Assembly (NCBI GenBank): GCA_037442205.1
Contig: JBBIQS010000011.1
Span: forward strand, 47,300-111,299
Direction of reading: 5' to 3'
DNA from: JBBIQS01 sp037442205
GTDB lineage: Bacteria; Myxococcota; Myxococcia; Myxococcales; UBA5297
Length of the DNA: 64,000 nucleotides
Shown: one piece after another, positions 58,099-64,000 of the stretch
How positions within the stretch are numbered: position 1 is the first letter of the stretch
Layout: each line of letters opens with the position of its first letter
Translations under genes and position numbers: made by a program
The notes under the pieces: model-generated
Told to the model about the DNA's origin: nothing
Database searches by the model: none
What the model saw: only the letters and a program-made list of their open reading frames with translations

Positions 58099-58701
58099 TC
58101 AGCTACCTTTCTTGAGACGCGAGGGGCTCGGAGGGTGGCCGGGGCGCGACCTCACGCGGCGCTCGACTTCACGCGCCTCCGCGTCGCCGAACACCTTGGC
58201 GACCAGCTCGACCAAGGCGATTTGCGCACGCTCCTCCACGACCGACTCGTCGCTCTTCAGCTCGTCATACCGCGCGAGGAGAGTGCGGATGGAGAGCGGG
58301 TGACCTTGGTGGAGCGCCGCGGCAGCCGAGGGGGCCATCCCGCGCGCAGCGTTGAGGAGCGCCAGGTCGTGAGCCTCGGGGAGCAGCACCGTCAGCAGCC
58401 GCAATCCTTCCATTGGCGACGGCTGAAGCCGAGCCTCGAACGGCATGCTTCGCCTGCCGCCCCCAGGTACCGGCCGCAGGTGGATCGGCCGCGCGATCTT
58501 CTCGCTTGCCCGCTCGGCAGCGGTCCAGATCACGCGATCCGACGCGGACCAGACCTCGATGTCGGCGACCGGGCGATCCGGGCAGTAACCCAGAGACAGT
58601 GCGGCTTCGCCCACCAGCACCACCGTGCAGGGAATGGGCAGCTCGGCGTCGACCAGCCGCAGGAAGCGCTGGAACTCCTCGAGGTGGAATCGGCGTTTCA
58701 C
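58099..58701 (-). CDS. Nucleotidyltransferase-like protein (DUF6036/AbiEii-like), first gene of module
   Basis: The 200-residue protein has an N-terminal helix, then CTVVLVGEAALSLGY followed by PVADIEVW. This is the layout GG/GxA-L-G ... (T/V)xDIDx of minimal nucleotidyltransferase-fold proteins such as DUF6036 and AbiEii-type toxins. Two changes weaken the fit: a single acidic pair (ADIEVW) and no clear second Ser/Gly. The rest is helical with EAHDLALLNAARG, which resembles the DUF6036 D-x-x-x-K region. The GTG start has no good ribosome site. Two small helical genes follow, coupled. A toxin-antitoxin-like role is inference. Confidence 0.55.
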   Translation of the reverse strand: MKRRFHLEEFQRFLRLVDAELPIPCTVVLVGEAALSLGYCPDRPVADIEVWSASDRVIWTAAERASEKIARPIHLRPVPGGGRRSMPFEARLQPSPMEGLRLLTVLLPEAHDLALLNAARGMAPSAAAALHQGHPLSIRTLLARYDELKSDESVVEERAQIALVELVAKVFGDAEAREVERRVRSRPGHPPSPSRLKKGS

Positions 58702-58714
58702 GTAGGGCCCGGGG

Positions 58715-59086
58715 CTACTTGAGCAGCGCCTCGACCTGCGCCTTCAGCGCAGTGCGCTGGATGGCCTGGCCCTTGAGGCGGTCCCCGAATTCCTTGCCGC
58801 CCTTGAAGAAGACCAGCGTGGGGGTTTCGGTCACGCCCAGCTTCCCGGCGAGCGATGGGGCCTTCTGCAGCGCGACGCGGAAGAAGAGGGCCTTGCCCGC
58901 GAACTTCTCGGCGACTGCGCCGAAGCGCGGCGCCAGTGCCTTGCAGGCCTCGCCGTCTGCCGAGCAGAAGTCCACGATGGCCGGCAGGGTCGCCTTCAGG
59001 ACGGCTGCCTCGAAGTCCGATTCCAGCAGCTCCTTCACCGCTTCAACCGCAGGCTCTCTTCCATCCTTCTTCTCGGCAGCGTCCAT
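58715..59086 (-). CDS. Thioredoxin-fold protein with altered active site
   Basis: The 123-residue protein has a thioredoxin fold: LPAIVDFCSADGEACKALAPRF aligned to VDFWAxWCGPCKxxAP, LFFRVALQKAPSLAGKLGV and cis-Pro in TETPTLVFFKGG. The usual CGPC is replaced by GEAC. The nucleophilic Cys is missing, the resolving Cys remains, and another Cys occupies the Trp position four residues upstream. It may therefore act as a monothiol or binding protein. GGAG precedes the ATG. It lies upstream of the nucleotidyltransferase-like module by 13 nt on the same strand and may be its first gene. Confidence 0.85.
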   Translation of the reverse strand: MDAAEKKDGREPAVEAVKELLESDFEAAVLKATLPAIVDFCSADGEACKALAPRFGAVAEKFAGKALFFRVALQKAPSLAGKLGVTETPTLVFFKGGKEFGDRLKGQAIQRTALKAQVEALLK

Positions 59087-59399
59087 GGCTTCTCCGGTTC
59101 GCGTGGGGGGAATCGAAGGTGCGCACCGTGTGCGCCCTGCGTTTCCGGTCGTGAGAATTTCGGGGTCTCGACGCTCCGAGCTTCCTGGTGGTCGCGCGTC
59201 GCGTGCCCAAGAGGACGCGCCCGGTTCAGGGGCGTGCGGAGGCCGAGGTCATCGGATTTCCGAAGTTGGCGCACACTATCACGGAAGAGCCGGCAGGTCC
59301 GAAAAGCTCAGCACGCGCTTGGCTGCTGGGCTGTCCGACATCGAAGCCGGGAATGGCCCCAGCGGTGATCGAAGGTCACGGACTACTCTCTACACCCCG
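59087..59399. other. Intergenic region, no gene seen
   Basis: The 313 bp between the thioredoxin-like gene and the pseudogene to the right show no convincing frame, repeat or hairpin. Confidence 0.5.
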
Positions 59400-60555
59400 T
59401 CACGAGTTTCCCCGCGAGTGCGGCCTGCTCTCGGGCACGTCCGGCAATCCGCGGAGGAAGATCACGTTGAGCTCGTGGTTCACGTAGCCCTCGAACACGT
59501 ACTCGGTCCAGTAGCGGGGCGACGGTCCGAACTTCATGTGCTGCTGGTAGGCGTCCAGGCGCGCCTGCTTCGGGGCGTCGGGCAGCACGCGGCGGAAGTA
59601 GGCCTCCCACTCACGCGGCCCAGGCTTCAAGACCAGGTAGGGGGTCGGGAAGACCACGTGCTCGGCGATGGCCGGCGTGGGCGGCGGAAAACGCGCGCGT
59701 ACCACAGCTCGCCGGCGTGGCCCCTGCAACCCGCGGGGACGATGGCCCGGCAGGCTTCGCCGGTGACCAGGTCGCGGAGGGTCACGAGCCCGCGTCCATT
59801 GCCCTCGTGCACATACAGGCCCATGCGTGATTTCTGCATGAAGCCGATCAGGTGCAGCAACTCGGCCGGCATCCCGACCGCGGCGCCAAGCTCGAGAATG
59901 CAGCTGCCGATCGTCTCCCGGGCTTCCCTGACCCAGGCGTCGAAGAAGGCCCAGCAGGTGAAGAAGGAGCGTGAGCGGGCTCATCGGCGGCCCGCTGGGC
60001 ATGTACTCGTCCTCGGCCTTGGAGATCAGCTCGGCGAAGGGAGCCATCTCGGGCAGAGCGGTGAGCTGCTCGGCGAGGACCGAGACCTGGTTCTGGGCGA
60101 AGACGTAGGCCGCGTGAGCGGGGTGGAGAGAGGCCAGCTCTTCCTCGGTGACGACCGTCTGCTGCGTTTCGGCCGCCATGGCCCGGCCGGCAAGCAAGTC
60201 CTTGAGGTTGATCACCTTGTCGGCAACCTGTCGCTTGATGGATGCGACGAGGTTCCTGGCGAGGACTGCCTCCACGGGAATCTTCGGGGGCTGGGCCTTC
60301 ACGAGGTCGTTCTCGCCGAGCCACTGGATTTGGACGGTGCCCTCGGGGCTCATGCCCCCGGCGACGATCACCCGGCGGTCGTTCGGGAAGTGCTCGCGCT
60401 TGTACTGGACCAGGAAGGAGATCATCTGCTCGGTGTCGGTGGAGACCAGCTCCGGCCACGGCTGGTCTCCATCCCAGTCAAACTGCTTGAGCAGCTTCCG
60501 GTGGTCGGCGCGAAGGCGGGAGTTGCCGAGCGCGTCGTTCCAGGCGGCGCTGGCC
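59400..60555 (-). pseudogene. Frameshifted, 5'-truncated gene of unknown function
   Basis: Coding-like sequence runs through two frame changes. From the 5' side, the frame giving LKQFDWDGDQPWPELVSTDTEQM...PMSPLTLLLH must shift near 59960 (an extra C would restore HCWAFFDAWVREARETIG...MPAELLHLIGFMQKSRMGLYV). It must then shift back near 59693 (a missing T) to reach PTPAIAEHVVFPTPYLVL...EYVFEGYVNHELNVIF. The ends match a normal C-terminus. The N-terminus is lost, and the frame runs out of a 42-bp copy of the metallo-beta-lactamase gene. Two frame changes and a missing start mark it as decayed, though sequencing errors could cause the shifts. I do not recognise the family. Confidence 0.65.
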
Positions 60556-60597
60556 AGCAGGCCGGTCACCCGCCGGCCGGACTTCTTGAGGACCTTG
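60556..60597. repeat. 42-bp exact copy of 61637-61678
   Basis: AGCAGGCCGGTCACCCGCCG and the next 22 bases are identical to the interior of the metallo-beta-lactamase gene at 61637-61678. The segment sits between the truncated pseudogene and a copy of the 57.3-kb gene end. Confidence 0.9.
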
Positions 60598-60727
60598 CGA
60601 GAAGCCCGGTCTACCAAGGCCGGGCTTCTCTATTTTGGCGCGCCAGCGGTCCGCGGGCAGGGCAGGCCGGGGAACAGCTGCGAGTGCTGGGCGATCAGGT
60701 TGACGGCGAGCGCCTGCGGGCTCTGAT
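60598..60727 (-). pseudogene. Fragment of a paralog of the 57339-57719 gene, with its terminator
   Basis: On the minus strand this encodes SPQALAVNLIAQHSQLFPGL followed by a TAGAPK ending and TAG. That is homologous to the last 30 residues of the 126-residue protein at 57339. It is followed by an identical copy of that gene's hairpin terminator (GAGAAGCCCGG/CCGGGCTTCTC). Nucleotide identity over about 125 bp is roughly 85 percent by eye. The upstream part of the gene is absent. Confidence 0.8.
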
Positions 60728-60734
60728 TTCGCGA

Positions 60735-60817
60735 CGCGGTTGTAGCCCAGGCGCAAGTTGCGCTGGAGCATCGACACCGACACCTGGCGCATCTCGCTGA
60801 CCAGCGCCAGGCACTGG
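60735..60817 (-). pseudogene. Fragment of ftsK gamma-domain coding sequence
   Basis: The 83 bp match 49032-49114 of the ftsK gene with four mismatches, on the opposite strand, and encode QCLALVSEMRQVSVSMLQ followed by RNLRLGYNR. No other part of ftsK is present, so this is a captured or leftover fragment. Confidence 0.85.
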
Positions 60818-60846
60818 CGCGCCCGGGCCAAGCTGATTCGGCAACG

Positions 60847-62172
60847 CTAGGCCTTGGCGGTCGGCCAGAGATCCCACTTCCAGATCGGCTGGCCGGTGGC
60901 CTTCGAGAGGCAGCGGTTGTAGACGGTGGCGAGGTACATCTGCTCGCCGTCGCTGCGCAGGTGGATGATGCCCTCGATGGACCGCTCGTAGAGCTGCCCG
61001 CGGTTCGCCCGGAAGTTCTGCAGGGCCTTGCCCTTCAAAGGCACGAAGCAGGCGGCGAGCTCATTGGAGAAAACCGCCGGCGTGGCGGACTTGGAGTAGC
61101 GCGTCAACGTGCCCATCAGCACGGCGCGGGGATGACCGTAGACGTCGCTGCGGTCGTCGCCAGACATCACGACGCCGGCGTCGGGAGCCACCGCTTTCAG
61201 GAAGCCGACGTCGAAGTCCTGGCTCCCGTGGTGCGCGGCCTTGAACACGTTCGAGTCCAGCTTCTTCCTCTTGGCCGCGACGAGGTCCTTCATCGAAGCG
61301 GCGTTGAGGTCGCCCGCGAGCAGGATCGAGTTGTCCCCGTGCGTCAGGCGCACCACGACGGAGTTGCCGTTCACCGTCTTGCCTTGGTCAACGTACCAGG
61401 CGTAGGTGCCGCGCGAGTCAGCCTCCGGCCAGAGGACCTCCAGCGAGATCGAGCCGTTCCTGCCGAAGGGCTCGATGAAGCCCTGGCTCGCGTCGGCGCG
61501 CAGGCAGGAAAGACCTCCTGCCGGAGCCGGCTTGTTCATCTTCGCCATCACCTTCGGAAGGTTCGCGCCGGCCTTCTTGAGGGCTGCCGCCAGCTTCTTC
61601 ATCAGAGGGGTGAGGGCGGTGCCCCGGGGGACATCGAGCAGGCCGGTCACCCGCCGGCCGGACTTCTTGAGGACCTTGGGGAACAGGCCGTTGTGGCGGA
61701 AGCTCTTGATCCCGATCTTGGGGTGCGAGAGCAGCTTGATCAGGCCCTGGGTGTGGTCGGCGTCGCTGTGGGTGGCGATCACCGCCTCGAAGTCGATGTA
61801 GTTGTCGGGCTTGTCCAGGCGGTACTTGTTCTCGATGAACTTGAGCGCCTCGTCGTTCGGCCCGCCGTCGATCAGGATCCGCCGGTCATCGGGGGTCTGG
61901 ATGAGGATGGAGTCGCCCTGGCCGACGTTGATGAAGTAGACCTCGAGCAGCTGGTCCTTGCTCACCTCCCTGGCATCGACCCAGCCCTCGCCGCCACGGT
62001 AGCGGACGTTGAAGCGCCCGCGCTTCGGGGTGTCCGAGAGCTTCTTGAGCCACTCGCCCATGATGAGGCGAGCGATCTCGTTCTTCTGATCGGTGGCCTT
62101 CGCGTAGACGTTGACCAGCGGGACCTTGGTGAACAGGTAGTCCGAGTACTTCGCGGCGTTCGTGGCCGGCAT
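60847..62172 (-). CDS. ComEC-like metallo-beta-lactamase-fold hydrolase
   Basis: The ATG at 62172 has a perfect ribosome site (AGGAGG, 7 nt), giving 441 residues. After an N-terminal region of about 75 residues comes a ComEC/Rec2-type metallo-beta-lactamase domain. VYFINVGQGDSILIQ and RRILIDGGP open the fold, THSDADHTQGL is the HxDADH variant of the metal motif, NSILLAGDLNAAS supplies an Asp, and FKAAHHGSQDFD the later His pair. It is soluble and has no membrane part. Its interior (61637-61678) is duplicated at 60556. The neighbours are a decayed gene and a truncated gene, so it may be what remains of a larger defence or conflict locus. Confidence 0.85.
   Translation of the reverse strand: MPATNAAKYSDYLFTKVPLVNVYAKATDQKNEIARLIMGEWLKKLSDTPKRGRFNVRYRGGEGWVDAREVSKDQLLEVYFINVGQGDSILIQTPDDRRILIDGGPNDEALKFIENKYRLDKPDNYIDFEAVIATHSDADHTQGLIKLLSHPKIGIKSFRHNGLFPKVLKKSGRRVTGLLDVPRGTALTPLMKKLAAALKKAGANLPKVMAKMNKPAPAGGLSCLRADASQGFIEPFGRNGSISLEVLWPEADSRGTYAWYVDQGKTVNGNSVVVRLTHGDNSILLAGDLNAASMKDLVAAKRKKLDSNVFKAAHHGSQDFDVGFLKAVAPDAGVVMSGDDRSDVYGHPRAVLMGTLTRYSKSATPAVFSNELAACFVPLKGKALQNFRANRGQLYERSIEGIIHLRSDGEQMYLATVYNRCLSKATGQPIWKWDLWPTAKA
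61637..61678. repeat. Source copy of the 42-bp duplication
   Basis: This segment lies within the metallo-beta-lactamase gene and encodes KVLKKSGRRVTGLL in frame. It is identical to 60556-60597. Confidence 0.9.
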
Positions 62173-62734
62173 GGTTCCCCTCCTGCGTCTCGGCTGGAGC
62201 GCCGAGTGGTGGCAGGGAATCACCGGCGAGGAGAGTGCGCAAGGGAGAGTGCGCGGAGGAGTCCGCTCCCGATGGTGCCGGTGGGAACCAAGAAGCTCGC
62301 GCTCCAGGCCTGCGGTCTTCGAGGTAGGCAGCGGCAAGTTCCGAGAGCGTCGCGGACCCCATGGGGCGACCGCGGGGAAGCTTGGGCCTTGGGGCGGGAG
62401 AAGGCGGCGGTTGGCCAACTCTTGCTTCGCGCTCGCGGTTGCGCGGAGGCAGACGCCGAGTCTCTGCCTCGCTGGACCAGCGCCGATGCCGGTCTTCATG
62501 TACTATAAAGCCAGGAACCCGACCGCACACCCGTCTTCATGGAGCGCAAAAGACAGGCACCTGACCAAGCGGCTTGGAAGCCGGGGTAGGTCAGTTCCTC
62601 GCGGGCGCGATGGAATGAAGACGGCGGTCTGCGATGCGCCTGGTTTGCTGGCTTAGCTCTGACGCAAGCTCCCCGTAATGTAATGGCCGGTGGCAGGCCT
62701 ATCGCTCATCGAAACCGTTCAAGGCGTCTCCGCA
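62173..62734. other. Intergenic region, no gene seen
   Basis: These 562 bp lie between the metallo-beta-lactamase gene and the truncated gene to its right, both on the minus strand. A frame of 109 codons continues upstream of the metallo-beta-lactamase start but is Arg/Pro-rich, has poor codon use and no ribosome site. TACTATAAAG near 62500 is the only promoter-like AT-rich spot. No RNA gene is apparent. Confidence 0.45.
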
Positions 62735-63898
62735 TCAGGGCCGGTGGATGCGCAACACTTTGAGCCTGATAAGCTCTGACTCGCCTCTCACATCAAACTC
62801 GCCAAGGTCCTCCCTGTCTGCGGTTGTGACAATCTCTTCTCGCCCGTGTCCCCATGTCGCCGCAGCGATCTCGATTGCGTAGGCCGCTAGCGAATTGGGA
62901 GCGGAGCAACGAAAGCGCTTGGAGAATCCGAGGGCGTCGCCTTCCGGAAGAGGCGGAAAGCCGGCGATTATGTCGCCACGCGGTCGGCTGCTTGAGAGGC
63001 AATCCCCTACTAGAACGATGTCGTGAGGCTGCGTCCAGCCATCAATGTCAAGAAGCGACCGGGAAAGAGTGTCGTCTAGGACATCCACCGAGACCTCATC
63101 CTCGAGCACGACCCCGGCGGACTCCCCAGGCGCTATTGACTGAAAGAATGCAGCGAGACCGTTGGTATTGGTCCATCCGTCCTGCAAGCGAAAGCAGTGA
63201 AGCGCAGCAGGCCGAATTCCGAAGTTTAGAAGGAGTTGGGCGATCTCAAGCGATTCCCGAACGCCAAGGTGGGAAGAGCTGAGTTTGGTGGAATTGGCAT
63301 CGACGAATGATTTCCACTCTTTCTCTGATACCAGCGGGACGGCTTCTGCTCGACTGAGCGATGGCTCGTCAGCGAGGAGAACCCCTACGAATTTGCCAGC
63401 TGGACGCAGGGTCGAAAAGCCCCCCACGACAAGCCTCCCGCCGGTGTCGTATCTTCGAGGAGATAAACTCACGCGGGCGATCAACTTGCCCTGCCGAACA
63501 ATACCTCCCTCAATCCTTGCTCCGAGACCAGCCGTGGGTTCGTCGCCGATGCGTTTGGCAAGGTTGGACATCGGCATGGTCTCCCAGTCGTTAGGAACAA
63601 TGGCTTGTTTGGTGTCTCCTGTTTCGGTCTTGCAGAAGACAGCCACGTCAAGAGTTGGGGCGACGCTGGCAACGATGTCACAAAGTCGTTCGAGCGCAGA
63701 CGGTGACTTCATTGAGGAAGGCTCCAGAAGGCCTCCTTTTGATGAAGACTGGATTCCCAACTTGACTCGAACACACGTGCCCCCATCGACCGGGGTGTTC
63801 TTTGTGGAGCGTCTAATGAAGGGGCGCGAATTTAGTCCTGCGTTGAATTCCAACACCCGGGCGGCGTCCTTGCCTAGTGCACCGCCGTCTAGATAGAA
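62735..63898 (-). pseudogene. 5'-truncated gene of unknown function, cut by an insertion sequence
   Basis: The minus-strand frame is open from a TGA at 63899-63901 to TGA at 62735. Sequence upstream of the first start codon (YLDGGALGKDAARVLEFNAG) already looks like part of a protein, so the 5' end seems missing. The first usable starts are GTG 63856 and ATG 63712, the latter with GGAG upstream. Visible blocks are RPFIRRSTKNTP...GGTCVRVKLG, ARVSLSPRRYDTGGRLVVGGFS and GKFVGVLLADEPSLSRAEAVPL. A GHKL/Hsp90-like ATPase tail is possible but I cannot confirm it. Codon use is less GC-rich than in neighbours, suggesting acquired DNA. An IS630-type transposase start lies just beyond. Confidence 0.5.
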
Positions 63899-63928
63899 TC
63901 AACGAGGCCTAGGGGACGTCTATCGGGC

Positions 63929-64000
63929 ATGATGAAGCCCGTGAAGGTGTCTCCGAAGCAGCGCGCTGAGCTCGAAGTCATCGTCGCCAGGCCGTCTGAG
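63929..64000 (+). mobile_element. IS630-family transposase, N-terminus (partial)
   Basis: An ATG at 63929 (or 63932) opens a frame that runs off the window. Its 24 residues, MKPVKVSPKQRAELEVIVAR and PSE, match the first helix of IS630-type transposases, where a basic start is followed by RxxLExxxxRPS before the helix-turn-helix. The element's left end should lie between about 63890 and 63925, next to a TA target. The inverted repeat cannot be confirmed without the other end. Confidence 0.6.

Overview
The window is about 64 kb of GC-rich bacterial DNA with strong G/C preference at third codon positions. It most likely comes from a myxobacterium-like member of the Myxococcota (formerly Deltaproteobacteria) that can live without oxygen. 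Pointers to this group are a Myxococcales-type sigma-70 factor facing a Ser/Thr kinase with a zinc-finger head and TPR tail, a receiver-PilZ-like-TPR regulator, and many lineage-specific lipoproteins. Pointers to anaerobic metabolism are a 2-hydroxyacyl-CoA-dehydratase-type activase locus and a YgfK / 8-oxoguanine deaminase / molybdenum hydroxylase cluster. No tRNA, rRNA operon or CRISPR array was seen.

Region 1 (1-15.6 kb) is mostly chromosomal core. It holds the tail of an RND transporter, a small gene interrupted by an amber codon, a SecD-like lipoprotein, an M1-type peptidase, ftsY with an N-terminal membrane anchor, a two-component/TPR regulator, the RNase P RNA gene (minus strand), a lipase-like hydrolase, a kinase/sigma divergent pair and a small membrane protein. 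Region 2 (15.9-26.2 kb) carries a solitary CpaB, a four-PAS hybrid histidine kinase, and the two-gene acyl-CoA dehydratase activase locus. That locus is divergent from a TetR regulator, with a perfect 16-bp palindrome and a weaker second copy between them.

Region 3 (26.2-37.9 kb) is a purine/molybdenum-hydroxylase region: ygfK-like reductase on the minus strand, then a glycosyltransferase and an envelope protein, then an operon of 8-oxoguanine deaminase and the FAD, 2Fe-2S and Mo subunits of a xanthine-dehydrogenase-like enzyme, closed by a strong hairpin. Region 4 (38.1-42.0 kb) is a minus-strand cell-surface block: envelope protein, ECF sigma factor, FecR-like regulator and two lipoproteins. 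Region 5 (42.2-49.2 kb) has a MoaD/ThiS-like carrier protein, a probable 6S RNA behind a consensus promoter, tyrS, an MFS transporter, two tandem copies of a palindromic repeat, and ftsK.

Region 6 (49.3-64 kb) is accessory. It begins with a translationally coupled pair (TPR protein with a degenerate P-loop, then a ComEC-like metallo-beta-lactamase), followed by a primase-helicase protein of the kind found in conflict systems. Next come small housekeeping or unknown genes, a CspA-type protein, a three-gene nucleotidyltransferase-like module and a thioredoxin-like protein lacking its nucleophilic cysteine. Then comes a patchwork of gene fragments whose sources lie elsewhere in this same window (ftsK, the 57.3-kb gene, the 61-kb metallo-beta-lactamase gene). 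A second ComEC-like metallo-beta-lactamase follows, and the window ends in a gene apparently cut off by the left end of an IS630-type insertion sequence. The best candidates for an undescribed system are the TPR-NTPase/MBL pair with the adjacent primase-helicase (49.4-55.3 kb) and the 57.3-58.7 kb module.
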